Shown here: positions 1 to 8,386 of the stretch, piece after piece
Position numbering within the stretch: the stretch's first letter is position 1
How the letters are laid out: each line of letters opens with the position of its first letter
NCBI GenBank assembly: GCA_903873975.1
Contig: CAIQQN010000025.1
Location: forward strand, 1 to 34,909
Origin: an uncultured Anaerolineales bacterium
Lineage (GTDB): Bacteria > Chloroflexota > Anaerolineae > Anaerolineales > Villigracilaceae
Length of the DNA: 34,909 bases
Direction of reading: 5' to 3'
Notes under the pieces: model-generated
The model's input: only the letters and a program-made list of their open reading frames with translations
Databases searched by the model: none
What the model was told of the DNA's origin: nothing
Position numbers and translations under genes: made by a program

Positions 1-1299
1 GCGTCCGCCGGATTTTTGAAACATTTTGAACATTTTTTGCATTTCGCGGAACTGTTTCACCAACCGGTTCACATCCTGGACCTCAAGCCCGCAGCCACGG
101 GCAATCCGTCTTCGGCGGCTGGCATTTAGAACATCCGGGTTGCGTCGTTCGGCGGGTGTCATCGAATTGATGATCGCTTCAGTGCGCTTCGTCGAACGAT
201 CCATCTCTTCGGGCGAGATATTACGGGCAGCCCGTCCCATGTCACCAGGGAGCATATCTGCCATCTGGCTCAACGGGCCCATCTTTTTTGATGAACGAAG
301 CATTTCAACCAGGTCTTCCAGAGTAAACTCACCTTTGGCGAGACGTTCCGCCTGCCTCTGGGCCTGCTTTTCGTCGAAGGCTGCCTCGGCTTTTTCGATC
401 AGGCCGAGCATGTCACCCATGCCCAGGATCCGGGAAGCCAGACGTTCGGGCTGGAAGGCTTCCAGCGCGTCCAGTTTTTCACCTGTCCCGATAAACTTGA
501 TCGGGACACCGGTCACCGAACGGATGGATATGGCCGCGCCGCCGCGCGAGTCACCGTCCATTTTGGTCATGATGAGACCGGTGAGCGGGACAGCATCCCG
601 GAAGCCTTCAGCGACATGCAGGGCTTCCTGGCCAATCATCGAATCCACCACGAGTAGGGTTTCAGCGGGCGGCACGTTCCGGACGATGGCCTGGAGTTCA
701 TCCATCAGGGTTTCATCCAACTGCGAGCGGCCAGCCGTATCCACGATAACGACGGTATAGCCACCATTTTTCGCTTTCTGGAAAGCGCGCTTCGCCAGTT
801 CGGGCGGCTCGACGTTGGTCTCAAAGAAAACCGGAACGTCAAGCTGCTGACCCAAGGTCCGCAACTGCTCCGCTGCCGCGGGGCGGTACGGGTCCCCGGC
901 TACGAGCATGACGCGTTCACCCCGTCCTCGCAGGAAGTTCGCCAGTTTTCCGGCGGCGGTCGTTTTGCCCGAGCCCTGCAAACCGACCAGCATCAGCATG
1001 TGCGGCTTTACGCCTGATAGGTTGAGAGGGGCGGGTTCGCCAAGCGTGGCCACCAGCTCCTCATTTACGATTTTAACGACCTGCTGGCCCGGATTGAGAG
1101 CCTTCGAGACTTCCGCGCCAACGGCGCGGAGGCGCACGCGAGCAATCAAGTCCCTGACCACGCTGTAGTGCACGTCGGCTTCCAGCAGCGCCAGGCGGAC
1201 TTCCCGCATGGCAACATCTACGTCGGCTTCGGAAAGTTTGCCGCGTTTCCGCAGTTGATCAAAAAGCTGGGTAAGCCGTCCGGTCAATGTCTCGAACAT
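1..1299 (-). CDS. ffh: Signal recognition particle protein Ffh (SRP54), C-terminus cut by window edge
   Basis: GTPase of the signal recognition particle. It binds 4.5S/SRP RNA and signal sequences of nascent membrane proteins and docks on FtsY. The reading frame is open for 433 codons from an ATG at 1299 to the left edge, so the end of the gene lies outside. The start reads MFETLTGRLTQLFDQLRKRG, the helical N domain. G domain motifs follow: GLQGSGKTTAAGKLA (P-loop), GDPYRPAAAEQL, VDTAGR and TKMDGDSRGG. The Met-rich M domain follows, ending in view with REMQKMFKMFQKSGG. The family is usually about 450 residues, so only a short tail is missing. A good sigma70-type promoter lies at 1341-1369. 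Transcribed divergently from degV. Identification is very secure. Confidence 0.96.
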   Translation of the reverse strand, partial: MFETLTGRLTQLFDQLRKRGKLSEADVDVAMREVRLALLEADVHYSVVRDLIARVRLRAVGAEVSKALNPGQQVVKIVNEELVATLGEPAPLNLSGVKPHMLMLVGLQGSGKTTAAGKLANFLRGRGERVMLVAGDPYRPAAAEQLRTLGQQLDVPVFFETNVEPPELAKRAFQKAKNGGYTVVIVDTAGRSQLDETLMDELQAIVRNVPPAETLLVVDSMIGQEALHVAEGFRDAVPLTGLIMTKMDGDSRGGAAISIRSVTGVPIKFIGTGEKLDALEAFQPERLASRILGMGDMLGLIEKAEAAFDEKQAQRQAERLAKGEFTLEDLVEMLRSSKKMGPLSQMADMLPGDMGRAARNISPEEMDRSTKRTEAIINSMTPAERRNPDVLNASRRRRIARGCGLEVQDVNRLVKQFREMQKMFKMFQKSGGR

Positions 1300-1340
1300 A
1301 TTATCTCTTCATTAAAAAGCAATTGCCCGAAGGCGAACCG

Positions 1341-1369
1341 ATTTTAGCCGATAACGGGTAGATGGTCAA
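1341..1369 (-). promoter_or_regulatory. Sigma70-type promoter of ffh
   Basis: On the minus strand the sequence is TTGACC-N17-TAAAAT, with -35 at 1369-1364 and -10 at 1346-1341. It lies about 40 bases before the ffh ATG. Spacing is optimal and each hexamer departs from consensus at one position. Not experimentally known. Confidence 0.6.
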
Positions 1370-1409
1370 GGAAAAGCGCGTCCAAAGGGAACTATCAGGG
1401 TTATATCTC

Positions 1410-1418
1410 TGGTAAAAT
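1410..1418 (+). promoter_or_regulatory. Possible extended -10 promoter of degV
   Basis: The sequence TGGTAAAAT fits an extended -10 element (TGn plus TAAAAT). No good -35 is visible 17 bases upstream. The degV ATG follows 35 bases later, preceded by the ribosome binding site GAGGAG. Confidence 0.35.
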
Positions 1419-1453
1419 CAAGTGTCTCAAGATCCACTGCCAGAGGAGAAAAT

Positions 1454-2308
1454 ATGTCGAAAGTCGCAGTTATAACCGATAGTACCGCCTATATCCCCGA
1501 TGCAATGTTGAAAGCGCATTCCATTACCGTTGTACCTCAGGTATTGATCTGGGGCGAAGAAACCTTCCGCGACGGTGTGGACATCATGCCGGATGATTTC
1601 TACAAACGTCTGGAGACCGCCAAGGTCATGCCAACCACATCCCAGGTGGCCATCGTTGACATGAAAGCCGCCTTCGAGAAACTGCTGGAAAGTGGTTACG
1701 ATGTGCTGGGTATTTTCATCTCAGCGAAACTCTCCGGTACCATGCAATCTGCCACTCAGGCACGTGAGATGCTGCCAAAAGCAGCCGATAGAATTTCCAT
1801 TGTTGATTCCAATTCCACGGCGATGGCGATGGGTTTCCATGTGTTGGTTACCGCCCGGGCCGCCCAAGACGGAGCCACCCTGGCCGAATGCCAGGCACTG
1901 GCCGAAAACGCCCGCGATCACACCGGTGTCTATTTTGTGGTAGATACCCTGGAATTCCTGCGCCGCGGCGGCCGTATCGGTGGCGCGCAGGCACTGTTAG
2001 GTTCAGCACTGAATATCAAGCCAATCCTGGAACTACGGGATGCACGGATCGAATCGGTGGAAAAAGTTCGCACCAAAAGTAAAGCCATCGAGCGGATGAT
2101 CGACCTGGTTGTCCAGCATGTCGCAGGCCGGACCCCGGTCCGGCTGGCAACCCTACACGCCAATGCCGAAGCGGAGGCGCGCACCGCACTTAAAACCGCC
2201 GTGCTTCAGTTGCAACCAATTGAGACCGTCTTCGCGTCCGTCTCGCCAGTCATTGGGACGCATGCCGGTCCGGGCACGATTGGATTGGCTTTCATGGCCG
2301 GAATGTAA
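1454..2308 (+). CDS. DegV family (fatty-acid-binding) protein
   Basis: A 284-residue DegV-family protein. Members bind a fatty acid in a deep pocket, and in Gram-positives the FakB members present fatty acids to the kinase FakA. The N-terminus VAVITDSTAYIP is the usual DegV start (V-I-T-DS-T/S). Later family-typical parts are FISAKLSGTMQSA, VDSNSTAMAMGF, DTLEFLRRGGRIG (the conserved L-x-RGGR-I loop), and near the end PVIGTHAGPGTIGLAF (G-x-H-x-GPG). Length is normal. The start is supported by GAGGAG just upstream. It is a single gene closed by a strong terminator. No fakA-like (DAK2) gene is in this window, so a FakB role is possible but not shown. Confidence 0.93.
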   Translation: MSKVAVITDSTAYIPDAMLKAHSITVVPQVLIWGEETFRDGVDIMPDDFYKRLETAKVMPTTSQVAIVDMKAAFEKLLESGYDVLGIFISAKLSGTMQSATQAREMLPKAADRISIVDSNSTAMAMGFHVLVTARAAQDGATLAECQALAENARDHTGVYFVVDTLEFLRRGGRIGGAQALLGSALNIKPILELRDARIESVEKVRTKSKAIERMIDLVVQHVAGRTPVRLATLHANAEAEARTALKTAVLQLQPIETVFASVSPVIGTHAGPGTIGLAFMAGM

Positions 2309-2336
2309 GAAGAAAATATTTTATCAGTCTACAAGG

Positions 2337-2370
2337 AAAGGGCCTGGCAAGTGCCAGGCCCTTTTATTTT
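2337..2370 (+). terminator. Rho-independent terminator after degV
   Basis: A perfect 13-bp stem (AAAGGGCCTGGCA pairing with TGCCAGGCCCTTT, arms 2337-2349 and 2352-2364) with a short AG loop, followed by TATTTT. Strong. Confidence 0.85.
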
Positions 2371-2394
2371 CATTAATAGAAACGAAAATTGTGA

Positions 2395-2423
2395 TTGACG
2401 GTTACCCATGAAGCAGGTATAAT
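2395..2423 (+). promoter_or_regulatory. Near-consensus sigma70 promoter of the S1-domain gene
   Basis: TTGACG (2395-2400), 17-base spacer, TATAAT (2418-2423). Only one position departs from consensus. The gene starts 41 bases downstream with GGGAGT as ribosome binding site. Confidence 0.75.
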
Positions 2424-2464
2424 CCGCCTTCGGCTGAAATCAAGAAATTACGGGAGTAACCGAT

Positions 2465-3238
2465 ATGGAAACAACAAACGCGGCGCCGGAAAGCGCGCTG
2501 CAACCCAAGGCACGTCTGACAGGCAAAGTCATTAAAACCACCATTGCGGGGGCCATCGTGGACATCGGGCAAAAAGTACCTGGTGTTATTCACATTTCAC
2601 AATTGCAGAAAGATCCGGTCAACCGAGTTGAGGATATTATTCAAGCCGGTCAAGAGGTAACCGTTTGGGTACGCCGTGTGCACGACGACCGCGTGGAACT
2701 GACAATGGTTGAGCCTTTAACCCTCGAATGGCGCGAACTGAAGCCGGATATGGTTGTCAAAGGCAAAGTATCCCGCCTAGAAACGTATGGCGCATTCGTG
2801 GAAATCGGGGCAGAGCGCCCCGGCCTGGTGCACGTCAGTGAGATCTCACATGAATACGTCAAGAACCCGTCCGCAGTGCTGAAAGAGGGCGACGAAGTCG
2901 AGGCTAAAATCCTGGACGTGGACCGCCGTAAGAAGCAGATCCGCCTGAGCATCAAAGCCGCGATGCCGAAACCAGAAGAAGTGGTGGTTGAGGTTAAGAA
3001 GTCCGAACCTCGCAAGGGACGCAACAGCAAGAAAGGCAAGAAACAAGAAGAGTTCATCGAGGAACCAGAAGCCAAAGAGCCCGAATTGACAGCTTTCCAG
3101 ATCGCGTTCCAGAAAGCCCAGAATCGGGCTGATGATAAGAAGAGCTCGATTAAGAGCAAGAAATCAAAGTCCAATTTCAAGGAAGAGCAGGAAGAGATCT
3201 TTAACCGCACGCTTGAGAATCGCATCACGCCTGGTTAA
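2465..3238 (+). CDS. Two-S1-domain RNA-binding protein (RpsA-like)
   Basis: 257 residues with two S1/OB-fold RNA-binding domains. The first covers about residues 15-85 and contains GKVIKTTIAGAIVDIG and PGVIHISQL. The second covers about residues 93-165 and contains GKVSRLETYGAFVEIG and PGLVHVSEI, followed by KQIRLSIKA. The last 90 residues are highly charged (Lys/Glu runs) and look unstructured. Short S1-repeat proteins of this sort are known in Gram-positives and Chloroflexi, acting in translation or RNA metabolism. It is much shorter than the six-domain E. coli S1, so I do not call it rpsA. It is a single gene with its own promoter and terminator. Confidence 0.9.
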   Translation: METTNAAPESALQPKARLTGKVIKTTIAGAIVDIGQKVPGVIHISQLQKDPVNRVEDIIQAGQEVTVWVRRVHDDRVELTMVEPLTLEWRELKPDMVVKGKVSRLETYGAFVEIGAERPGLVHVSEISHEYVKNPSAVLKEGDEVEAKILDVDRRKKQIRLSIKAAMPKPEEVVVEVKKSEPRKGRNSKKGKKQEEFIEEPEAKEPELTAFQIAFQKAQNRADDKKSSIKSKKSKSNFKEEQEEIFNRTLENRITPG

Positions 3239-3254
3239 TCCAACGCTATGAAGA

Positions 3255-3293
3255 TAAAACCTGACAGGTTCTGAAAACCTGTCAGGTTTTTTT
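3255..3293. terminator. Bidirectional intrinsic terminator between the S1 gene and the acyl-AMP ligase gene
   Basis: Inverted repeat AAACCTGACAGGTT ... AACCTGTCAGGTTT, followed by a T-run on the plus strand and by GGTTTTATC on the minus strand. It sits between two convergent genes and can serve both. Confidence 0.8.
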
Positions 3294-3339
3294 ATAGGGG
3301 ATTAAGGCATCGCCAGAGAAGAACCTCTGGCAGATTTGT

Positions 3340-5034
3340 TCAGTAATCCTGACCCTTTGCTTGCATTTCCTTCAAGAACTTCTCGCGGTTGGCAGAGCGG
3401 GCGGTCTTGCCGCTGGAAGTCTTGACCAGCCAGGGCGGGCTGACCAGATGTATATATCGCAACGCCACTGCTGAACCGCGCGTCACCGCCGCGCGGATAC
3501 CGTCTGCGATCTTCCGGCGTTCGAATGGGCTGTTTATTTCCACTTCAGCCACCATGACCACATCTTCGGTCCCGGAGGCCTCGTTGAAGATACCGAAGGC
3601 CGAGGCGCGTCCGGCATGGACGCCGGGAACTTCGTAAGCCAGCAGTTCCAGGTCTTGCGGATAAATATTCTTGCCACCAACAATGATCAAGTCTTTCTTG
3701 CGGCCCGTGATGTAGAGTTCACCGTCCACAAGGTAGCCTAGGTCACCGGTCAGGTACCATCCATCCACAAAAGCCTTTTCGGTGGCATCCGGGCGGTGGT
3801 AGTAACCGGTCAGCATACAATCGCTTTGCACGGCCACTTCGCCCACTTGGCGGTCAGCCAAGGGCCGGCCTTTCGCATTAATAATGCGAACGCGCGTGTT
3901 GAGGATGGGTTTTCCGGTTCCAAGCATGCGCACAACAATCTGACCGGGTTTTGCCAGCAGGGCGATCTTCTTCGTCTGTAGAAATTCGCGGTCGATGTCT
4001 TCGTAAACCACTGGAGTGTCAATCCCGCCCTGGGTAACCGCAAACACATTTTCCGCCATGGCATAGCAGGTGGTCAGGGCTTCATGTCGTAGGCCCAGGG
4101 TGCGGAAGCGTTTGTAAAAGGCGTGGTGGCTGTCCCAGCGCATTGGTTCGGAACAGTTCGAAATGGCGCGCCAGGTGGAAAGATCCACGCCTTCCAGGTC
4201 ACGATCACGGATTTTCTGGGCACAGAAATTGTAGGCGAAATTTGGCAGCCAGGAGAGCGTCCCCTTAAATTCCGACACGGCCTGCAGCAAGCGGTGCGGA
4301 GCGCGGATCCAATCGAAGGGTGACATAAGCACCAGCGGGTAGCCCATCAGGATTGGCATCAGCCAGCAAGCAATAAGACCCATATCATGGTAGAGCGGCA
4401 GCCAGGAGATGAATACATCGTCGTCTGTCAGTTGGATGGCCTCGCCATAGTTATCGAGCTGATTGATGACCGCCTGGTGCGACAGAGCCACGCCTTTCTG
4501 AAGGCCAGTGGTACCGGACGAATGCTGGAGGAGGGCGATATCTTCGGGCTTGCGCCGGAGGCCATCGAATAAAGCGAAATCGGGCTGGAAAGGACCCTTG
4601 GCCTGGTTGCTGACAATTACGGCCCTGACTGAGTCCTGGCCAGGTTTGAGGGCGGCACGGACTTCCGGCTCGAATTCCCTGTAGGTGACGATAGCCGTTG
4701 GCCGGGTTACCGCCACCAACGCGGCCAGGTCGGCGCGGTAACGCTCAGGAAGTAGTTTTTCGGTCAGGAATGGCATGATGGATGGGATGGCCCCGTGCAG
4801 GACAGCCCCGAAGTAGGCAAAGAGCAAGTCTGCACTGTGCTGGAGGATAAACAGGACTACATCGCCGGGCTGGATACCGTTTTGGATGTAGGTCTGAACA
4901 TAGCCCGACGCACCAAGGATAAGCTGCCTATAAGTCACCGGGCAGGCGGGCTGGCCGGCAAACAGCATGGTGATACTGACTTTATCCGGTGCCTGCTGGT
5001 AGTGGCGCTGGAGGAATTTGGAAAAATTCGACAT
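3340..5034 (-). CDS. Fatty-acyl-AMP ligase (FAAL)-type acyl-activating enzyme
   Basis: A 564-residue ANL-superfamily adenylating enzyme. It should activate a carboxylic acid as acyl-AMP and load it on a carrier protein, almost surely the ACP encoded 1 base upstream. Visible motifs: A3 HSSGTTGLQKG (171-181); WLPLYHDMGLI (from 211), typical of the FAAL/acyl-ACP-synthetase branch; CYAMAE (323-328); YLTGDLG (427-433); GRKKDLIIVGGKNIYPQDLE (444-463), where GxNxYPQD is FAAL-like; and A10 SGK with Lys543. It takes the role DltA has in dlt operons, but the sequence type points to a fatty or other organic acid and not D-alanine. That last step is inference. Last gene of the operon; the ACP stop and its ATG are one base apart (TAACATG), implying translational coupling. 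Confidence 0.9.
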   Translation of the reverse strand: MSNFSKFLQRHYQQAPDKVSITMLFAGQPACPVTYRQLILGASGYVQTYIQNGIQPGDVVLFILQHSADLLFAYFGAVLHGAIPSIMPFLTEKLLPERYRADLAALVAVTRPTAIVTYREFEPEVRAALKPGQDSVRAVIVSNQAKGPFQPDFALFDGLRRKPEDIALLQHSSGTTGLQKGVALSHQAVINQLDNYGEAIQLTDDDVFISWLPLYHDMGLIACWLMPILMGYPLVLMSPFDWIRAPHRLLQAVSEFKGTLSWLPNFAYNFCAQKIRDRDLEGVDLSTWRAISNCSEPMRWDSHHAFYKRFRTLGLRHEALTTCYAMAENVFAVTQGGIDTPVVYEDIDREFLQTKKIALLAKPGQIVVRMLGTGKPILNTRVRIINAKGRPLADRQVGEVAVQSDCMLTGYYHRPDATEKAFVDGWYLTGDLGYLVDGELYITGRKKDLIIVGGKNIYPQDLELLAYEVPGVHAGRASAFGIFNEASGTEDVVMVAEVEINSPFERRKIADGIRAAVTRGSAVALRYIHLVSPPWLVKTSSGKTARSANREKFLKEMQAKGQDY

Positions 5035-5035
5035 G

Positions 5036-5281
5036 TTACTGGCGTGCTTTGATGAAAGCGGTCAGTTGGTTCAGGTTATCGAAGGAGGAGGCATTGAGTT
5101 CCGTATCATCTATGCGCACACCAAAGTTATTCTCGACAAACAGGGAAAGATCCACGAGGTGGAAAGAATCAATCAACCCACTGGAAAGCAGGGATTCATC
5201 CGGGTTGATGAGGCGGCCAGGCTGTTTGAGAAACTCGGTGGCGATATACCCGGCTAGTTTTTCAAGAATCGCATCTGTCAT
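5036..5281 (-). CDS. Acyl carrier protein of the surface-acylation operon (DltC-like role)
   Basis: An 81-residue acyl carrier protein. The phosphopantetheine site is Ser39 in GLIDSFHLVDL, where the family consensus is (D/I)DS. Acidic helices follow (ENNFGVRIDD). It presumably carries the acyl group from the downstream acyl-AMP ligase to the membrane MBOAT encoded upstream in the same operon. It is not the fatty-acid-synthesis ACP by context, since no fab genes are near and its partner is an acyl-AMP ligase. The start is preceded by GGAG. An 87-base gap separates it from the deacetylase gene, the longest gap inside the operon, so an internal promoter is possible but none is convincing. Confidence 0.9.
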   Translation of the reverse strand: MTDAILEKLAGYIATEFLKQPGRLINPDESLLSSGLIDSFHLVDLSLFVENNFGVRIDDTELNASSFDNLNQLTAFIKARQ

Positions 5282-5368
5282 AGCATCTCCGTGATTATTT
5301 TACTGCATCTTGCTAAAAACTCTGATCTTGCTATTATCAAATTGCAGTATCCTATGAATTCTCCTGAC

Positions 5369-6313
5369 TCAAGGCTGGCCGGACCAGGGCAGAAGGGTAG
5401 CAAATGCTGCCAGATCGGTACCATTGCGCACTTCAATGCGGCTCAAATAATAGAGCGTGCCCGGACTATGGACAAATCGAGTCCCCAGCCCAACGGCTGC
5501 AAAATAACCATATTCTGCGACCTTACTGACAACAAACGGATCAATTTCGCCATAGGGGTAGGCAAAGGTCTCCACACTTACTCCAATCTCTGTTGCAAGG
5601 CGGCCTTTTGATTGTCCTGCCTCATAATTTATCTGGTCATGGACAGTCGGCAAGTGCGGATGGGTCATGCTATGGCTCCCAATTTCCCAGCCATTGCCAG
5701 TCATTTCTTGAATCTGGCCAACATCCATATAGCCTTGTGATCCAACGGCATCCACAATCAGGTACATAACGCCGGTAAACCCCTTTGCCTGCATGATCGG
5801 GTAAGCATTCTCATAAACGCTCTCATAGCCATCGTCAAAAGAAATCACAACCGGTCTGGACGGCAAAGGAGCGCCTTTCATGATCGCATCCACCAATAGC
5901 GAAATAGGAATGGTTGTATAGCCCCAATCTTTAAGCGCCTGCATCTGCCATTCAAAATCTGCGGGGGGATTGTAATAACGTGCATCCAACGAACCGGGTA
6001 AAGGAGGCTCCGCAATTCGATGATAAAGCAGAATGGGACAGGTAATCGTTCCAGATTGGAAGACCAAAACTGGCGTCGGCGTGGCTGTGGCAGTAGCAGT
6101 GTCTGTGGCTGTAGCAGTATCCGTGGCTGTAGCTGTAGGCACCAGAAGAGGAGTGCCAGTGGGAGGAACTGGCGTTGGTAAAACCGGGGTCAGTGTGAAT
6201 GTTCCAGTCGGCACATAAGGCGGGGTGGTCGGGTTGTCTGGTAAATTACAGCCAGAGATCATTACAATTAAAAGCAGTAAAATTGAAGACTTTGTACAAC
6301 GCGCCATTGACAT
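5369..6313 (-). CDS. NodB-type polysaccharide deacetylase lipoprotein
   Basis: A 314-residue lipoprotein with a NodB (carbohydrate esterase 4) domain. A signal peptide ends in the lipobox MISGC (Cys22). Residues 27-80 are a Thr/Pro/Ala-rich stalk with TATATDTATAT repeats. The catalytic domain shows LLYHRI, ISFDDGYES (Asp160-Asp161), GSHSMTH (His214 and His218, the metal-binding HxxxH) and AYPYGEID (251-258). Such enzymes remove N- or O-acetyl groups from cell-wall glycans outside the membrane. Next to MBOAT, SGNH and ACP genes, it may trim the same surface polymer that the operon acylates; that is inference. An AGGAT ribosome binding site supports the first ATG. It follows the SGNH-like lipoprotein gene by 27 bases. 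Confidence 0.88.
   Translation of the reverse strand: MSMARCTKSSILLLLIVMISGCNLPDNPTTPPYVPTGTFTLTPVLPTPVPPTGTPLLVPTATATDTATATDTATATATPTPVLVFQSGTITCPILLYHRIAEPPLPGSLDARYYNPPADFEWQMQALKDWGYTTIPISLLVDAIMKGAPLPSRPVVISFDDGYESVYENAYPIMQAKGFTGVMYLIVDAVGSQGYMDVGQIQEMTGNGWEIGSHSMTHPHLPTVHDQINYEAGQSKGRLATEIGVSVETFAYPYGEIDPFVVSKVAEYGYFAAVGLGTRFVHSPGTLYYLSRIEVRNGTDLAAFATLLPWSGQP
6081..6140. repeat. Short degenerate tandem repeat encoding the Thr-Ala stalk
   Basis: Three imperfect 18-bp copies of GTGGCTGTAGCAGTATCC type (6081-6098, 6105-6122, 6123-6140) with a 6-bp interruption. Read on the minus strand they encode the TATATD stalk of the deacetylase. Likely prone to length variation. Confidence 0.5.
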
Positions 6314-6340
6314 ATCAAGTTTATCCTAAATAAATGATCA

Positions 6341-7279
6341 TCATGGGTGCCTGTACAGGGCACGGTAGACAGCGTCAATGGCCTGCAAGGCAGTCAGGTT
6401 GCGCCAGGGCCAGCCCATTTCCATGCGCGCCGGGTCGTCAAAGAATGGGCCGGCCCAGGTAAGATGGAATTCGTCCGCGGTCAATCCATGAGAAGGCAAA
6501 GGATATGCAGCCATCCAGAAATTCCAAAGTGGCACGTTGTAATCAAAAGCAATCCGGGCCACAGTGGCGTTAATGGAGATCTTGGTGTCCGGTTCCTCGG
6601 CCCGCGTGGCGAGGATCGGCACCACGTCCTGCGAAAGGACATACTCAACAATTTTACGCATATAACTATCATATTTACCAATATCCCCCGACCAGGACTC
6701 TTCCATGCTGATAATGACAATAGTGGGGTTGTTGACACGAATCTCGCAGGCAAGTGGAGTCTCGCCTGAATTGCACTCCTTGGGCTTTGGTGTCAGTGTC
6801 CAAAATGGATTTTGGACAGCTGCCACGTTCATCCCCCCTTTGACTGCCAAGCTCTCGCGCGACCAAGAACCGGCGAAATGATCAATCGTCGGTTGAAGGT
6901 AAGCGTAGACTGGGCCAAGCCTGTATTCTTTAGAGTCGTCGAATGCGGCCAGGAAATATGTGGTAATGTTCTGACAATCGCCAATTTTGGAAAACCGGTT
7001 CGGGTTACGGCCGAGCGCCAGCCCATGCTGGTAAACTTCCACTATGGACGCTGAGATAGTCGGGACGATAGGCATGGACTGCCAGTCATCCGGTGCGAGT
7101 GTGGCTGAGGGAGGTGGAGATGGAGTGCGCGTCTCACCAGGCCGCCTTGTAGGCGCGGGCGAGACCGTCGCTCCTCGGACTTGGGTGCTGGTGTCCGTGT
7201 CCGTTACCGGGATGGCCGCTTCACTGCCACAGGCAGTGAGAGAAACAAGTATTATAACAATAATAAAAAAGTACTTCAT
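6341..7279 (-). CDS. SGNH-hydrolase-like lipoprotein with GDC in place of GDS
   Basis: A 312-residue lipoprotein: signal peptide with lipobox SLTAC (Cys17), Thr/Pro-rich linker (about 25-65), then an SGNH-like domain. The block I motif reads KIGDCQN (Gly100-Asp101-Cys102), so the usual nucleophilic Ser is Cys. Block V is intact: DEFHLTWAG with Asp269 and His272. It may use a thiol nucleophile or be a binding protein. Start chosen at the ATG at 7279, because its ATGA overlaps the TGA of the upstream SGNH gene; a TTG two codons earlier is less likely. Neighbours suggest a role in acyl transfer to, or modification of, an extracellular polymer. The exact role is unknown. Confidence 0.8.
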   Translation of the reverse strand: MKYFFIIVIILVSLTACGSEAAIPVTDTDTSTQVRGATVSPAPTRRPGETRTPSPPPSATLAPDDWQSMPIVPTISASIVEVYQHGLALGRNPNRFSKIGDCQNITTYFLAAFDDSKEYRLGPVYAYLQPTIDHFAGSWSRESLAVKGGMNVAAVQNPFWTLTPKPKECNSGETPLACEIRVNNPTIVIISMEESWSGDIGKYDSYMRKIVEYVLSQDVVPILATRAEEPDTKISINATVARIAFDYNVPLWNFWMAAYPLPSHGLTADEFHLTWAGPFFDDPARMEMGWPWRNLTALQAIDAVYRALYRHP

Positions 7280-8385
7280 GGACAACTCTTCTGCAAGATG
7301 ATTTGATCCACCCGTCCGGCCAACATGGACTCGCCCGCGGGGGTCAGGTGGATGGCACTATTGGTAAACTCATCTGCCGGGATGATGTTCCATAGATCAA
7401 GGTAATTCCAGGCGCCCGCCTCAGCTCGTGCCGACATCATCTCCCGCCACTGGTCATAGGCCCAGCGCGGGTACAAAAAATTGTACCGCAAATCGCTGTT
7501 TTCACCAACGCTGATAAGGATCGGCTCATTGATCAGAATCACTGGCGTTCCTCCAGCGAGGCGCAAACCTGCTTCGAGCACTCCAAAGGCCAACCGGGAT
7601 GTATCCAGCGTTGGCGGTTGCATGTTATGGAAGGTAACGTCGGTATTGAAATCGGTCTGGGCATGCTGATAATCAGCCGGATAGGTCTGGTCTATGCCTG
7701 TGGCAGCCCAAAGCACTCCGTATATCTGGAGGCGGAACAAATCTGCCAAGGCGCGTCGCTGACCGATGAAAGTGTTGTCCCAGAAGTCAGGGTGAACGAG
7801 CGCAGGGTCGTTCGGGTCGAGCGGCAAATAATAACGGGCAATCAAATCTTCCACCCGGGCGGCATTGTTGGCAACAATGGGCGAGGAGAGTTGTTTGTCA
7901 GCGGGGAAGGCTTCCAGGGACACAAGCCAGATAATGAGGTCCGGCTGGTAACTAAGGGCGGAATCCAGCACCATTAAATCTTTCGTCAGTGAAATGGTCG
8001 GGTAGCCCAAGTTATACACACTAATCTTCTTCCCACAAATGGACAGTCCGGATGCGTTCAATTGACCAGCGAGGGTTTCTTCGGGACGCAGGAGCACACC
8101 CCAGGTGGACGAGTCGCCAACGACGACGACCCGGTATTCATCTGCTGGTTTTGGCACATTGGAAATAACGTGTGATGCGAACATGGCGTCCAAGTTGTAG
8201 AGACTCAAGTTATAGGACTGGGACGAATCTTCGCCAAAAGGAAAACGCTGACGGCCCATGAAGAGGTGGTTATAGAGGGAAACTTTTCCTAACCCGGCAG
8301 GGTTCACGGCGCCAAAGACCAGGTCGAGCAGAAGAAACAGGACCAGGCCTTTGATAATTACGTTTCGTAAAAAGCGTGAATTCAT
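7276..8385 (-). CDS. Membrane-anchored SGNH/GDSL-family protein (AlgJ/DltD-like role)
   Basis: 369 residues: an N-terminal membrane segment (about 9-26), then an extracytoplasmic SGNH domain. Block I is VVVGDSSTWG with Ser92 as likely nucleophile. The C-terminal block reads SAIHLTPAG with His346, but the Asp expected three residues before the His is Ser343. The nearest acidic residues are in ADEF just upstream. By position after an MBOAT gene it matches the SGNH partners (DltD, AlgJ, AlgX, PatB) that hand acyl groups to a polymer. Start chosen at ATG 8385, one base after the MBOAT stop (TAATATG). A longer frame exists but begins inside the MBOAT gene. Its stop overlaps the next gene as ATGA. 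Confidence 0.8.
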   Translation of the reverse strand: MNSRFLRNVIIKGLVLFLLLDLVFGAVNPAGLGKVSLYNHLFMGRQRFPFGEDSSQSYNLSLYNLDAMFASHVISNVPKPADEYRVVVVGDSSTWGVLLRPEETLAGQLNASGLSICGKKISVYNLGYPTISLTKDLMVLDSALSYQPDLIIWLVSLEAFPADKQLSSPIVANNAARVEDLIARYYLPLDPNDPALVHPDFWDNTFIGQRRALADLFRLQIYGVLWAATGIDQTYPADYQHAQTDFNTDVTFHNMQPPTLDTSRLAFGVLEAGLRLAGGTPVILINEPILISVGENSDLRYNFLYPRWAYDQWREMMSARAEAGAWNYLDLWNIIPADEFTNSAIHLTPAGESMLAGRVDQIILQKSCP

Positions 8386-8386
8386 A

